64,000 nt of DNA from Nitrospira sp. (GCA_022842445.1 JALHPO010000009.1:1-64000); one strand, 5' to 3'; positions 36,728 through 46,373 are shown, counted from the stretch's first letter. The notes: a model not told the origin generated them from the sequence alone. Translations and numbers: made by a program.

Positions 36728-36756
36728 CAGGCCAGACGATCTCGGTCCATCTCATC

Positions 36757-37095
36757 TTAGTAATTTGTCGGCCTAAAATTTTGTTCTTCCACGTGGATCA
36801 CGGCGCCTGTGTCGGCGTCGATGTGGACCTCGATCGTCTTGTTCTCTGCTGTGATGACCTCAACTTCCCAGACGAGCTTGTTGTGCTTCTTCTCAAGCTC
36901 GGCTTCGACGACCTTCCCCGCAACCTTGGCCGATACCGTTTTGATCGCCTGCTCGATCGTCACCTTGGCTGCTGCGGCCATCTCCGCCTTGCCGTTCTTC
37001 TCATTTTCGTCAGCGGAGGCTGGTCCGGTGAAGGCAAGTGTCCCCGCTGCCACTAATAGTGCCAAGGCGAACACGATGGATGATTGTTGTCGCAT
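36757..37095 (-). CDS. Exported PepSY-domain protein (copy A)
   Basis: The product has 112 residues. A signal peptide (SSIVFALALLVAAGTLAFTG) is followed by a PepSY domain: AKVTIEQAIKTVSAKVAGKV, KHNKLVWEVEVITAENKTIE and VHIDADTGAVIHVEEQ. PepSY domains are small inhibitory or sensor-like modules of the cell envelope. It is about 70% identical over the mature part to 51930-52283, and the upstream bases match too, so the whole cassette was duplicated. The ATG follows AGGAGGTACCC. Confidence 0.88.
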   Translation of the reverse strand: MRQQSSIVFALALLVAAGTLAFTGPASADENEKNGKAEMAAAAKVTIEQAIKTVSAKVAGKVVEAELEKKHNKLVWEVEVITAENKTIEVHIDADTGAVIHVEEQNFRPTNY

Positions 37096-37148
37096 GGGTA
37101 CCTCCTGCTTCATTCTGTGCCCAAACAGGGCAACTCTGCCGGACCTTG

Positions 37149-37254
37149 CTACGCGTTGCATTCGAGGCCGAGGATTTCCCGCTCGGCTTCCAACCAGTAG
37201 TCGAGCGCGCCAGTTCGATCGCTCCGTCCTGCGATCGATGTTGGGCTCGTAATC
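37149..37254 (-). pseudogene. Decayed DUF2934 gene upstream of PepSY copy A
   Basis: The last 19 codons read ALDYWLEAEREILGLECNA then stop, almost identical to the end of the intact DUF2934 protein at 52334-52600 (ALDDWLEAEREILGLECNA). The preceding part (YEPNIDRRTERSNWR) lies in another frame, so a frameshift and loss of the N-terminal half have destroyed the gene. Its position relative to the PepSY gene is the same as in the intact cassette. Confidence 0.8.
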
Positions 37255-37352
37255 GTACAAATGTCCCCGCCGCCGCCGGTACCGCGACGGCTATGACGAA
37301 TCGGAAGAGAAGGCGAACGGCGGCATGTTCCCTCACGTCGGATCTCTTGCCA

Positions 37353-37850
37353 TCACGTGGGCGTGCGATGCGAATTCACCGCCGTCCGGTGACTTCTCCA
37401 GGCCGAGGCCCGAATGCGAAGTTTCATCGTTTCAGGATTAACAACGCCGCGCAGGAAGAGCAGCCGATCCGTGGTGCACGAGCGAATGACCAGCGTGCCG
37501 ATTCCGAAGAACTCCGCGACGATCCCTTGTTGGACCGTAATGTCACCCACGTCGTGCAGTGGCAACGATTGAATCTCACGTCCCGTATATCCGTTTCGCA
37601 CCGTCAGCTCATCCCTCGTCAGCTCGTAGTGCGCCCAGCGACGCAGAATGACGGCACAGGCGATAAGCAAGCCCGTCCCCACGATCCACATCTGCCAGCC
37701 GTCCATGCCGAACCGGAACAACAAGGCGCCGCGTAGTGCCGTCAGGGCGCTCAACAAATAGAGCCAACTAAACTGCGCCCATGCAGGATAGGCTTCCCAG
37801 AGCATCCGATGGTCCTGTTCTGTCTTTTCGACAAGGTGAAGCATCGTCAT
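37353..37850 (-). CDS. Membrane protein with bacterial PH domain (DUF304-like)
   Basis: The product has 165 residues. Two membrane helices ([19 protein letters not shown] and [18 protein letters not shown]) precede a PH-like domain with [40 protein letters not shown] and GTLVIRS. Such proteins sit in the inner membrane and have no known enzymatic role. The ATG overlaps the stop of the phosphoesterase gene upstream (ATGA), so translation is coupled. Confidence 0.8.
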   Translation of the reverse strand: MTMLHLVEKTEQDHRMLWEAYPAWAQFSWLYLLSALTALRGALLFRFGMDGWQMWIVGTGLLIACAVILRRWAHYELTRDELTVRNGYTGREIQSLPLHDVGDITVQQGIVAEFFGIGTLVIRSCTTDRLLFLRGVVNPETMKLRIRASAWRSHRTAVNSHRTPT

Positions 37851-38326
37851 CGTTCCGTCTTGGTGGTCTGTTCGAGATCTTTGATCGTTCGGCCCGTCAA
37901 GACGGAGGTATCCCATTCCTTCATCATGGTGTTTCGGTGATCGGAACGGGCCTCGTCATCTCGTTGCTTGGTCAACAGCCAATGTCCAGGGCGTTCCTTC
38001 ATCCGGATCAGCGCGAATCGCCCGCGCAGCCGTCGGCCGTGCAGGATCACATCGAGTGCACCCGCTCTCCACATAGCCGTGAGCGAATCCTTTCCTCCCA
38101 CCGGTTCAAACCACCCGGTATCCCATACCAGCACCGGCCCGGCCCCATAATGTCCCTCCTCAATCACGCCTTCGAAATCCGCATAGGCGAGGTCGTGGTC
38201 TTCGACCTCCACTGCGAGGCGCTTGAGGCGAGGATCGAGGGAGGGCCCCTTGGGAATGGCCCACGATTTCAAGACGCCGCCGATCTCCAATCGGAAATCG
38301 TAATGAGGGTGCGACGCATCGCGCAC
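37847..38326 (-). CDS. LigD-type 3'-phosphoesterase domain protein, N-terminally short
   Basis: The product has about 159 residues from a GTG after GAGGTAGGGGT. Conserved phosphoesterase blocks are [40 protein letters not shown] [11 protein letters not shown], and [11 protein letters not shown]. The domain normally removes 3'-phosphate or ribonucleotide ends during DNA end joining. It lacks the usual FVVQxH lead-in, so the first metal-binding His before HYDFRLE is missing. Translation is coupled to the PH-domain gene; the DksA-like gene ends 9 bases upstream. No ligase or Ku gene is adjacent. Activity is therefore uncertain. Confidence 0.85.
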   Translation of the reverse strand: MRDASHPHYDFRLEIGGVLKSWAIPKGPSLDPRLKRLAVEVEDHDLAYADFEGVIEEGHYGAGPVLVWDTGWFEPVGGKDSLTAMWRAGALDVILHGRRLRGRFALIRMKERPGHWLLTKQRDDEARSDHRNTMMKEWDTSVLTGRTIKDLEQTTKTER

Positions 38327-38335
38327 ACCCCTACC

Positions 38336-38683
38336 TCATTTCTTCAATGCTTCGCGCGCCACGCCGCAGGCCAGACAGGTCGTCGCCGAAGGCAGGGCCT
38401 GCAATCGAGCCACCGGGATGTCGTTGCCGCAGCCCTGGCAACGTCCATACGAACCGGTTTCGATTCTTGTCAGAGCGAGATCAATAGCTTCAATTTCGAG
38501 CTTTTCCCGTTCATCCAATCGATCGAGCAACCGGACCATCGTTTCTGTCCGTCCTCGCTCCATCGCTTCGGGCTCCACATCTGTCTCGAGCCACAGCAGA
38601 TCCTCTTCCGTCTGCGCGGCTTGACGAAACAGCTCCCGCCGTTGCGCCAGCAGCTTGGCGCGCAAGTCCTCCAAAGGCAGCAT
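38336..38683 (-). CDS. TraR/DksA-family zinc-finger protein
   Basis: The product has 115 residues. An N-terminal coiled coil (AKLLAQRRELFRQAAQTEED) is followed by ALTRIETGSYGRCQGCG and a zinc finger CQGCGNDIPVARLQALPSAT ending CLACG. The family binds the RNA polymerase secondary channel and modulates transcription with ppGpp; this one lacks the longer DksA N-terminus and may be a DksA-like stress regulator. The ATG follows AGGAGGAAGGATATC. It heads a three-gene unit with the phosphoesterase and PH-domain genes. Confidence 0.88.
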   Translation of the reverse strand: MLPLEDLRAKLLAQRRELFRQAAQTEEDLLWLETDVEPEAMERGRTETMVRLLDRLDEREKLEIEAIDLALTRIETGSYGRCQGCGNDIPVARLQALPSATTCLACGVAREALKK

Positions 38684-38753
38684 GATATCCTTCCTCCTCT
38701 TCTGCTCAAGATTCGATGGCATCCTGTGCGTTGATTCGCTCCAAGAAGATAGA

Positions 38754-38911
38754 GCATTCACGATGCCAGGATGGCTGAAGGGCGGTGCGAGCAAATATGA
38801 GCGCAATGGCAATAGGTTAAGGCTTCGGGTCGTTCTACACACAGAGTGGACGGCTGGCGGCTGGGGAATTTTACGCCGCGGAGATCTTGGCCATTGTCGC
38901 CAATCGCCTCA
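38754..38911. repeat. Interspersed repeat family C, copy 2
   Basis: It matches 35914-36077, best in the right half (ACGGCTGG-GG, ATTTTACGCCG, GCCATTGTCGCCAATCGCC). It lies about 70 bases upstream of the DksA-like gene start. The rest of 38684-39067 contains no gene I can support. Confidence 0.75.
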
Positions 38912-39067
38912 TTGACACGACAACGTGTTTGCTCCCAGGTGGACGCGCGTGGTGCTCTACTCAAATTGCGAGGGGCTGGGTCTGTAATTTCTGGTCCTCA
39001 AGTGTGCCTCTTATTCGGAAGGGGTGTGAACATCAAGCAGCACGGTTTTCACGGTTCTACCGCTCGC

Positions 39068-39439
39068 TCATCGTGCCAACTGCCGGAGGTAGAGCAGAAC
39101 ATTCTGTTTCTCCTTTTCCGATAACGTCCATTTCCAGGCTCCCATGGCCGTTCCTTGCTCACCTTCATGAATGACCTTCGCAAGATCCGCATCCGATTTT
39201 CTCTGGACCGCTGGAGCGGTGAGGTCGGGAGGCGGAGGAGATACCAGGTTGTAGGCCTTTCCTTTCCCCCCTTCTCCATGGCAGAACCCGCAATACTGCC
39301 CATAGAGACGCTTGCCCTCCTCCAAATCGTAGAATTCGCGCAGCGCTCTTTCGTCGCTTGCCTGATCCGACGCGGCAGGCGCCGGAGAAAGGTACTGCAG
39401 GGCTATCAACAGTATTAAGGCGATGGATCGAGCGGACAT
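39068..39439 (-). CDS. Secreted monohaem cytochrome c
   Basis: The product has 123 residues: a signal peptide (SIALILLIALQYLSPAPAAS), one haem-binding motif CGFCH (LYGQYCGFCHGEGGKGK), and a probable axial Met in GTAMGAWKW, followed by the C-terminal helix LSEKEKQNVLLYLRQL. It is a class I small periplasmic electron carrier. Its partners are not identified here; a multicopper oxidase starts at 59313 but is not linked by position. It is likely monocistronic. Confidence 0.9.
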   Translation of the reverse strand: MSARSIALILLIALQYLSPAPAASDQASDERALREFYDLEEGKRLYGQYCGFCHGEGGKGKAYNLVSPPPPDLTAPAVQRKSDADLAKVIHEGEQGTAMGAWKWTLSEKEKQNVLLYLRQLAR

Positions 39440-39504
39440 GGTGTTCCCCCCCTCCGCCTATGCAGGCGGTCTATAGGCTATTTGACTCAGACAGCAAGCG
39501 GCCG

Positions 39505-39888
39505 TCATGAACAACCTCGTGCCGGTTGTCGAATATGCCGTCGCTGAATCCAACCGAACGCGAAACTCAACAGATTCCCGATTGCAAACCAATGAAGACC
39601 GCCGAAGATGGCCGTCAGAAGAAACGCTCTGAGGTTGACCCCTTGATGCCCGTGATACCACAAGTCTGTCCACGCGTCGGTCAGGCCGGCGAGGAGGCCG
39701 ATCTTGCCCTCTATCTCGAACGCCAAGGGAACGGTCGGGGCGTCGACGACAAAGAAGAGAAAATAGATGAATACCGCCTGGCTGTCGTCATCGACGTGGC
39801 AATAGAGAAATACCAAAAACGATGCAAACGAATGAATCACGAGCAGGGTCGTGCCGAGAACCAGACCGTCTTTTATGGATCGATTCAT
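39505..39888 (-). CDS. Membrane protein, unknown
   Basis: The product has 127 residues and about three membrane helices: DGLVLGTTLLVIHSFASFLV, AVFIYFLFFVVDAPTVPLAF and LLTAIFGGLHWFAIGNLLSF. No domain is recognised. The hydrophobic pattern is clear and the frame opposite is not protein-like. It lies between the cytochrome c and cbpM genes on the same strand. Confidence 0.6.
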   Translation of the reverse strand: MNRSIKDGLVLGTTLLVIHSFASFLVFLYCHVDDDSQAVFIYFLFFVVDAPTVPLAFEIEGKIGLLAGLTDAWTDLWYHGHQGVNLRAFLLTAIFGGLHWFAIGNLLSFAFGWIQRRHIRQPARGCS

Positions 39889-39917
39889 TCGATGAAGCCG
39901 ATGCTATCCGTTCACGC

Positions 39918-40253
39918 TCACCAACGGGGTCCCCCGTCGACATCGAGCCCGACCCGCTTCAGGCAAGCGCGTAGTTGCTCGATCTCATCAAGCAGATCGA
40001 TCATCACCGCTGCGGCATCGACGGTTGCCCCGAAATCCCTCTGCAGGCGGGCGACGCGGCGGGCACAGATGAGATCCGCCGCGCGAAATCGCCAGCCAGA
40101 TGTCTCCGTACCTTGCGGTTCCAGCAGTCCCACGGCCACCAGTTCGATGACCCACTGCGCCTCTGCGCTACAGGCCCTCGCCAACTCCTCGATCGACAGC
40201 ACAGCCTCATCGCCGATCACGTTTCCTGTCAGGAGCTCCTGTTCTCTATCCAT
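39918..40253 (-). CDS. cbpM: CbpM-like MerR-type modulator of CbpA
   Basis: The product has 111 residues. It resembles CbpM, with a MerR-like helix-turn-helix region (LSIEELARACSAEAQWVIEL, VGLLEPQGTETSGWRF) and a C-terminal helical part (RVARLQRDFGATVDAAAVMI). CbpM inhibits the J-domain of CbpA. The gene begins two bases after the stop of cbpA on the same strand, the canonical order. Confidence 0.85.
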   Translation of the reverse strand: MDREQELLTGNVIGDEAVLSIEELARACSAEAQWVIELVAVGLLEPQGTETSGWRFRAADLICARRVARLQRDFGATVDAAAVMIDLLDEIEQLRACLKRVGLDVDGGPRW

Positions 40254-40255
40254 AT

Positions 40256-41188
40256 TTAGACCCCCAGTGCTTGTCGCGGATTGAAGGCCAGTTCCCGCGC
40301 CATGGTGTGATAAATCCGCTGGGCGCTCTCTGTGTCCGCCGGCGGAAGGACGACTTCCAGGACGAGATAGAGATCGCCCGCTGGTTGGCCGGGAATGCCG
40401 CGGCTCTTCAGTCTAAGCTTTCGCCCGCTCTGCGAGCCCGGGGGAATTTTGACTTCAACCGCGCCAGTCGGGGTCGGCGTGTTGACCGTGGCTCCAAGCG
40501 CCGCTTCCCACGGAGCGAGCGGCAAAGTGAGAAAGACATCGCGTGCCTCCACCCGATAGAGGGAATGGGGAGCGAAATGGACTTCCAGGTAAAGATCGCC
40601 CGGCGGCGCCCCGCCGATTCCCGCTGCACCCTGTCCCGCCAGCCTGATCAACTGGCCTTCACGGAGGCCCTTCGGGATTTGCACATTGAGCGTCCGCTCC
40701 CGCAAGACGATCCGACCTTGCGCATCCAGGTGCGGTGCGCGCAGCGTAATCCCTCGGGTTGCGCCGGTGTAGGCATCCTCGAGCTCGATGAAGATCCTGG
40801 CATGATGATCCTCCCCAGGGGCCCGAGCAGCCTGGGCATGACGACCGAATTGACCGAACAAGCTTGAGAAAAAGTCGCTGAACTCGACGGCTTCCTCCGG
40901 TGATACGGTCCCGCGGGTGAACTCAAAGCCCGCGCCCCAGTCCGGCGGAGGCGTAAACTCCTGCCCCGGTTGCCAGCGCGCTCCGAGCTGGTCGTAGGCG
41001 GCTCGCTTCTCCGGGTCATGGAGCACATTGTAGGCTTCGCCGATTTCCTTAAAGCGCGCTTCCGCTCCGGACTCCTTGCTCACATCCGGGTGATACTTGC
41101 GCGCCAGTTTGCGGTAAGCGCCCTTGATGTCGTCGGCCGTCGCTGTACGCTCAACGCCGAGGATCTTGTAGTAGTCCTTGAATTCCAT
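40256..41188 (-). CDS. cbpA: CbpA-type DnaJ homologue (curved-DNA-binding)
   Basis: The product has 310 residues. The J-domain carries HPD (KYHPDVSKE); a G/F linker follows, and the zinc fingers of type I DnaJ are absent. C-terminal domains show IRLAGQGAAGIGGAPPGDLY and VKIPPGSQSGRKLRLKSRG. CbpA is a co-chaperone of DnaK that also binds curved DNA and is controlled by CbpM, encoded next. It starts 72 bases after the end of clpB, suggesting a chaperone operon clpB-cbpA-cbpM. Confidence 0.92.
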   Translation of the reverse strand: MEFKDYYKILGVERTATADDIKGAYRKLARKYHPDVSKESGAEARFKEIGEAYNVLHDPEKRAAYDQLGARWQPGQEFTPPPDWGAGFEFTRGTVSPEEAVEFSDFFSSLFGQFGRHAQAARAPGEDHHARIFIELEDAYTGATRGITLRAPHLDAQGRIVLRERTLNVQIPKGLREGQLIRLAGQGAAGIGGAPPGDLYLEVHFAPHSLYRVEARDVFLTLPLAPWEAALGATVNTPTPTGAVEVKIPPGSQSGRKLRLKSRGIPGQPAGDLYLVLEVVLPPADTESAQRIYHTMARELAFNPRQALGV

Positions 41189-41260
41189 TCTGCCTCTTGC
41201 CCTGAAGGTCGGCCGATTCCGTCAATCGTCGCCCGTAGGCCTCCTCAGTCCATTTTATTC

Positions 41261-43867
41261 TCAGCTGACGACTTCGGTCCGGACTGCCGGAATCACGACG
41301 ATCTTTCCCTCTTTCAGCTCTACATGGGCCGTGTCCCCATCCCGTAGCTCACCTTGCACCAGTGCATACCCGATGGGGGTTTCGAGATCCTGTTGAATCA
41401 ATCGCTTGAGCGGACGTGCGCCGTACACAGGATCATAGCCGCGTTGAGCGAGATCAGCCTTCGCCTGAGCCGTGACGTAAAGAGTAATCCTCCGCTCGGC
41501 CAGGCGCGCTTGCAGGCGGGTCAACTGGATGTCGACAATCGTAATCAACTGCGCGGTGGAGAGCGGGTGGAACACCACCGTCTCATCCACGCGGTTCAAG
41601 AACTCCGGCCGAAAATGCCGGCGGAGATCCGTCATGGCTACCTTTTTCATCTCTTCGTACGGCAACTGTTGCTGCTGGGCTGCGAGAATGTCCTGACTGC
41701 CGATATTTGAGGTCATGATCAGCACCGTATTTTTGAAATCCACGGTGCGACCATGCGAGTCGGTGAGTCGTCCGTCATCCATCACCTGGAGCAAGAGATT
41801 GAACACGTCATGATGCGCTTTCTCGGTTTCATCAAACAGAATCACCGAAAACGGGCGACGCCGGACCGCCTCTGTGAGTTGACCGCCCTCCTCATACCCC
41901 ACATAGCCTGGCGGGGCGCCGATGAGCCGGGCGACGGTGTGTTTCTCCATATACTCCGACATATCAATACGAATGAGATTCGCTTCATCATCAAAGAGCG
42001 TGGCAGCCAAGGCGCGCGCGAGCTCGGTCTTTCCGACTCCGGTCGGACCGAGGAACAGGAATGACCCGACAGGCCTGGAAGGATCCTTGACCCCCGACCG
42101 GGCGCGCACCACCGCATCGGCCACGGCCCGGACCGCCTCCTCCTGACCGACCACCCGCTGATGCAGGAGATCCCGCAGGTGCAGCAGCTTCTCCATCTCT
42201 CCTTGCACCAGACGAGCGACGGGAATGCCCGTCCACCGGCTGACGACCGCCGCGATGTCGTCTTCATCCACTTCTTCTTTCAGCAACCGGTGTCCGTTTT
42301 GCCTCTTTACGAGGTGCTGCTCCTCTGCGGTGAGTTGCCGCTCCAGCTTGGGCAATTCGCCATACCGCAACTCTGCGACCCGGTTGAGGTCGTATGCCCG
42401 CTCGGCCCGTTCCATCTCCTGTTTCATGCCTTCGATCTGTTGCCGAAGCTTATGCAGGCGACCGACAGACACTTTCTCTGTCTCCCACTGGGTCTTCAGC
42501 ACATCCCGATCACGCACCCTCTCGGCCAACTCCGCTTCGAGCGTCTCGAATCGTGTGCAACTGGCGGGGTCGGTTTCCTTGCGGAGGGCTTCCCGCTCAA
42601 TCTCCAACTGCAGGACCTTCCGCGAGATCTCATCCAACTCTGCCGGCAGACTGTCGATCTCAGTCCGGAGGCGAGCGGCCGCCTCATCGATGAGATCAAT
42701 GGCCTTATCCGGCAAGAAGCGGTCTGCGATGTATCGGTGTGAGAGTTTGGCGGCTGCGATCAGTGCGGCATCCTTGATACGCACACCATGGTGGATTTCG
42801 TATCGTTCTTTGAGTCCTCGTAGGATCGAGATCGTGTCCGCAACTGTCGGTTCACCGATGAGGACCGGCTGAAACCGGCGTTCGAGCGCGGCATCCTTTT
42901 CAATATGCTTGCGGTATTCATCGAGTGTGGTCGCCCCGATCATATGCAGTTCGCCGCGGGCCAGCATGGGTTTGAGAATGTTGGCCGCATCCATCGCGCC
43001 TTCAGCCGCGCCGGCCCCAACGACGGTGTGCAGCTCATCGATAAACAACAGGATCTGTCCGTGTCCCGCCTGGACTTCCTTGAGGACCGCCTTGAGGCGT
43101 TCCTCGAATTCGCCGCGATACTTGGCTCCGGCGATCAAGGCTCCCATGTCCAACACGATGAGGCGTTTGTGTTTCAGGCCTTCAGGCACATCTCCTTTGA
43201 CAATCCGCTGGGCTAATCCCTCCACAATCGCCGTCTTTCCCACTCCGGGCTCGCCGATGAGCACCGGATTGTTCTTGGTACGGCGGGACAGGATCTGAAT
43301 CACCCGTCTGACTTCCTCGTCCCGTCCCACGACCGGGTCCAGCTTGCCTTGTCCGGCCAGTCCGGTGAGATCACGCCCGTACTTCTCAAGCGCTTGATAG
43401 GTGCTTTCTGGGTCCTGGCTGGTTACCCGTTGGTTCCCCCGTATTTGTTGAAGCGCAGATAACAGCCGATCGCGGGTTAATCCGAGTGGTCTAAAAATGC
43501 CCCCTTCTCCCACCATCGCGAGCAGGACATGCTCCACGCTTACATAGTCATCGTGCAGTCCTCGCATCTCCTGCTCGGCCTGGGACAACACCCGTGATAA
43601 GCGCTGCGTCACATAGATCTGTCCGGGCGCTGATCCGGGCCCCTGCACCTGTGGAAGTTTGGCTAAGGCCGCCTCGGCCGCCTTCAGTACCGAGGCCGGA
43701 GAGACACCCGCCTGTTCGAGCAGGGGACCGGTCAGACCGGTTTCTTGTTCCATCAGCGCGAGCAGCAGGTGCTCGATGTCAATGCCTTGATGGCTTCGGC
43801 GCATCGCGTGGGCTGAGGCGGCCTGCAGTGCCTCCTGGAGCTTCAGCGTCATGCGGTTCATGTCCAT
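41261..43867 (-). CDS. clpB: ClpB disaggregase
   Basis: The product has 868 residues, the full ClpB length. It has the double Clp-N domain, AAA+ 1 (Walker A GEPGVGKT, Walker [15 protein letters not shown]), a coiled-coil M-domain ([19 protein letters not shown]) that interacts with DnaK, and AAA+ 2 ([27 protein letters not shown]). With DnaK/DnaJ it extracts proteins from aggregates. The ATG follows GGGAGGGACGT. Repeat B copy 2 lies just upstream. Confidence 0.95.
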   Translation of the reverse strand: MDMNRMTLKLQEALQAASAHAMRRSHQGIDIEHLLLALMEQETGLTGPLLEQAGVSPASVLKAAEAALAKLPQVQGPGSAPGQIYVTQRLSRVLSQAEQEMRGLHDDYVSVEHVLLAMVGEGGIFRPLGLTRDRLLSALQQIRGNQRVTSQDPESTYQALEKYGRDLTGLAGQGKLDPVVGRDEEVRRVIQILSRRTKNNPVLIGEPGVGKTAIVEGLAQRIVKGDVPEGLKHKRLIVLDMGALIAGAKYRGEFEERLKAVLKEVQAGHGQILLFIDELHTVVGAGAAEGAMDAANILKPMLARGELHMIGATTLDEYRKHIEKDAALERRFQPVLIGEPTVADTISILRGLKERYEIHHGVRIKDAALIAAAKLSHRYIADRFLPDKAIDLIDEAAARLRTEIDSLPAELDEISRKVLQLEIEREALRKETDPASCTRFETLEAELAERVRDRDVLKTQWETEKVSVGRLHKLRQQIEGMKQEMERAERAYDLNRVAELRYGELPKLERQLTAEEQHLVKRQNGHRLLKEEVDEDDIAAVVSRWTGIPVARLVQGEMEKLLHLRDLLHQRVVGQEEAVRAVADAVVRARSGVKDPSRPVGSFLFLGPTGVGKTELARALAATLFDDEANLIRIDMSEYMEKHTVARLIGAPPGYVGYEEGGQLTEAVRRRPFSVILFDETEKAHHDVFNLLLQVMDDGRLTDSHGRTVDFKNTVLIMTSNIGSQDILAAQQQQLPYEEMKKVAMTDLRRHFRPEFLNRVDETVVFHPLSTAQLITIVDIQLTRLQARLAERRITLYVTAQAKADLAQRGYDPVYGARPLKRLIQQDLETPIGYALVQGELRDGDTAHVELKEGKIVVIPAVRTEVVS

Positions 43868-43886
43868 ACGTCCCTCCCAAGAAGTC

Positions 43887-44061
43887 TAATCCGCATTATT
43901 CATGAGTACTTCTGCTGCAATTGCCGATGCTCGACTCACGCGAGAGGGGCGAGAGTGGCGGGATAAGCGAGACCGGCAGGGACCGGGCATTCGCGTCACG
44001 CGAGTCGCGCTCTTCGCGCGGAGTTAACCAGTTCGCGACGAACCGTCATGAATAATGTGGG
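43887..44061. repeat. MITE-like repeat family B, copy 2
   Basis: About 175 bases bounded by imperfect inverted ends: left CCGCATTATTCATGAG, right GTCATGAATAATGTGG. It aligns with 8900-9066 across its full length. The right end abuts the stop codon (CTA) of the zinc-ribbon gene at 44062. Interior palindromes such as TCGCGTCACGCGAG and CTCTTCGCGCGGAG suggest a folded RNA if transcribed. No coding capacity. Confidence 0.8.
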
Positions 44062-44274
44062 CTACGTCAGCCCGCCGCCTTCCTTTTCGATCTTGCGCTT
44101 TTTGGACAGCGCTTCTGCCTGCACCACGTTCTTGCAGCGCTCACAGACCCAGTGGCCATACAACAGCGCCGGCCCCACCACTCCACAGAGAAGACAATAG
44201 CTGGGTGCTTCGAACGGCGGCTTCTCCTCTCGTGTTTCTTCCGTGGTCTGTTCCGTTTTCTCTGACTTCGCCAT
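44062..44274 (-). CDS. Small zinc-knuckle protein, unknown
   Basis: The product has 70 residues. The N-terminal third is Glu/Lys/Thr-rich and probably disordered. Two knuckles follow, SYCLLCGVV and WVCERCKNVV, likely binding one zinc, and the tail is basic (LSKKRKIEKEG). Function unknown. The stop codon is at the very edge of repeat B, which therefore supplies its 3' flank. Confidence 0.7.
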   Translation of the reverse strand: MAKSEKTEQTTEETREEKPPFEAPSYCLLCGVVGPALLYGHWVCERCKNVVQAEALSKKRKIEKEGGGLT

Positions 44275-44315
44275 CGTAGCCTCCGTTGTACCTCAAGCGA
44301 TCCTCGCGTGACGCC

Positions 44316-45746
44316 CTACCCCTTCACACAAATGAGCGGTTCCAGCCTGGCCACCTTCCGCGCCAGCCCCGCCTCATCCGCTGCGTCGACCACCTCGCTG
44401 ACATCCTTGTAGGCGCCAGGCGCTTCTTCGGCGATGCCTCGCATCGACGGACTGCGGATCAGAATCCCGCGCCCGGCCAAGTCTTTCACCACCTCGCGGC
44501 CATGCCACTGCCGTAGCGCTTGGTGCCGGCTCATACTGCGCCCCGCCCCATGACAGGCGGACCCATAGGCCAGCGACATGCTCTCCTTCGTCCCCACGAG
44601 CACATACGAGGCCGTACCCATCGTGCCCCCGATCAGAACCGGCTGTCCAACGGCTCGAAGTGACGGAGGAATATCGGAATGGCCGGGGCCGAAGGCCCGC
44701 GTCGCGCCCTTGCGATGGACGAAAAGTCTGGTCGGCGTCCCGTCGATGACATGTTCCTCGACCTTACAGGTATTATGCGAGACGTCGTAGAGGAGCGAGA
44801 GGACGGCCTCCGGCAGAACATCGGCGAAAACTTCCCTGACGAGATGCGTGACGATCTGACGATTGGCGAGCGCGCAGTTGATTGCCGCGCGCATTGCGCC
44901 GAGATAGTCCTGGCCTACTTCGGAGTTGATCGGGGCGCAGGCCAATTCGCGATCCGGAAGTTCAATGTGATACCGCGCCGCGCTGACGGCCATGCTCTTG
45001 AGAAACTCGGTGCCGATCTGATGTCCAAGTCCTCTTGAGCCGCAATGGATGCTCACGACAATGTCACCTTCGCGGATTCCGAAGACTGCCGCCGCCTCCG
45101 CATCGAACAGGGTCACGACCTGTTGCACTTCCAGGTAGTGATTGCCGGAGCCGAGCGTGCCCATCTCATCCTGCTGCCGCTTCTTGGCATGATCCGAGAC
45201 ATTCTCGGGTTTGGCGCCGGCCATGCAGCCGCGCTCTTCGATGAACTCCAAGTCCTCGTGCAGGCCATAGCCTTTCCCCACCGCCCATTTTGCGCCTCCG
45301 GCGAGCATCGCATCCATCTCATGCTTGTCCAGGTGCACCAGCCCCGTACTCCCCACTCCGGCTGGAATGCGATGAAACAAGGCCTCGGCCAGCCGTTCCT
45401 TCACCGGTTGAAGGTCCTCGACTGTAAGTCCCGTACGAAGCGTGCGAACCCCGCAGGAAATATCGAATCCCACGCCGCCGGCAGAGACGACCCCTCCGAG
45501 ATCGGGATCGAAGGCCGCGACTCCGCCGATGGGAAACCCATAGCCCCAATGGGCATCGGGCATTGCATAGGAGGCTTGCATGATCCCCGGCAGCGTCGCC
45601 ACATTCACGACTTGTTCATAGACTTTCTCATCCATCCCGCGAATCAACGATTCGGTGGCATAGATCACCCCCGGCACCCGCATCTTGCCGTGCGGAGAAA
45701 TGTGCCATTCGTCGGGCCCGCGCCGTTTTAATAACTTGAGGTCCAT
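44316..45746 (-). CDS. rtcB: RtcB RNA ligase
   Basis: The product has 476 residues. RtcB hallmarks are VGFDISCGVRTL with the metal-binding Cys, MGTLGSGNHYLEVQ, CGSRGLGHQIGTEFLKSM, LYDVSHNTCKVEEH and a C-terminal GSACHGAGRSMSRHQA with the guanylylated His. It joins RNA 2',3'-cyclic phosphate or 3'-phosphate ends to 5'-OH in a Mn- and GTP-dependent reaction. The archease gene lies upstream on the same strand, as is common. The ATG at 45746 follows GAGGCAGCA. Confidence 0.95.
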   Translation of the reverse strand: MDLKLLKRRGPDEWHISPHGKMRVPGVIYATESLIRGMDEKVYEQVVNVATLPGIMQASYAMPDAHWGYGFPIGGVAAFDPDLGGVVSAGGVGFDISCGVRTLRTGLTVEDLQPVKERLAEALFHRIPAGVGSTGLVHLDKHEMDAMLAGGAKWAVGKGYGLHEDLEFIEERGCMAGAKPENVSDHAKKRQQDEMGTLGSGNHYLEVQQVVTLFDAEAAAVFGIREGDIVVSIHCGSRGLGHQIGTEFLKSMAVSAARYHIELPDRELACAPINSEVGQDYLGAMRAAINCALANRQIVTHLVREVFADVLPEAVLSLLYDVSHNTCKVEEHVIDGTPTRLFVHRKGATRAFGPGHSDIPPSLRAVGQPVLIGGTMGTASYVLVGTKESMSLAYGSACHGAGRSMSRHQALRQWHGREVVKDLAGRGILIRSPSMRGIAEEAPGAYKDVSEVVDAADEAGLARKVARLEPLICVKG

Positions 45747-45805
45747 TGCTGCCTCATTTCTCAACGTGATCTGTCAGGCTGCTGAAAAGTCCGCCAGCGA
45801 GTCTT

Positions 45806-45901
45806 GTTCATGTGGTCTGTTTGGTCTATCTGGTTTGTCTGGTTTTTTGGTTGAACGAAACTGACCAGATGAACCAAATCAACCAGATAGACGAGATGAA
45901 C
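45806..45901. repeat. Long imperfect hairpin between archease and rtcB
   Basis: GTCTATCTGGTT at 45824-45835 is perfectly complementary to AACCAGATAGAC at 45881-45892. Outward, GTTCAT at 45806 pairs with ATGAAC at 45896; inward, several TGGTT/AACCA blocks pair imperfectly. The arms are built from a roughly 7-base T/G-rich unit. It could act as an attenuator or processing site in the archease-rtcB transcript. Confidence 0.55.
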
Positions 45902-45929
45902 TATATAGACAGGGCTTGGCTCGCACCTG

Positions 45930-46373
45930 CTATACATCCACGACACACTGTGCAATCCAACGACCCTGCTCGTCTCGCTTGACCGACAGCGCGGTGTAGG
46001 TTGCGCCTTTCACCTCGACGGCCGGTTGATGCCTCGCTACTTCGATCGGCTCTCCCCAGGCGGTCGCGTGCAACGAATGGTCGTTGAGGTGAACAGTAAA
46101 TCGACTGAACAGCATCTTCCGTGTGGCCATTTCGTAGACCAGCGCATTCAGCCAATCCACCAGCAGCAGTTCTTCGTCAGGAGCCTCACAGGCGATCTGC
46201 ACGGCTTGCATCGGAGAAACGGAGGCCAGGTCGGTGATCACAGCGGTCACTGCCAGGCCGGCTGCTTCAAACGCTTTCTCCTTGGTCGATCCTATGCCCC
46301 GCACACCGATATCGGCTTCGTGTGGGAAATGCTCCCATCTTGCCTCTTCGGTCTCAGAACGGGGCTGTTGCAT
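45930..46373 (-). CDS. Archease
   Basis: The product has 147 residues. Archease blocks include [40 protein letters not shown] and [20 protein letters not shown] with terminal VVDV. Archease accelerates RtcB guanylylation and widens its nucleotide use. It precedes rtcB on the same strand with a 183-base spacer holding a long imperfect hairpin. The start at 46373 gives the normal family length. Confidence 0.92.
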   Translation of the reverse strand: MQQPRSETEEARWEHFPHEADIGVRGIGSTKEKAFEAAGLAVTAVITDLASVSPMQAVQIACEAPDEELLLVDWLNALVYEMATRKMLFSRFTVHLNDHSLHATAWGEPIEVARHQPAVEVKGATYTALSVKRDEQGRWIAQCVVDV

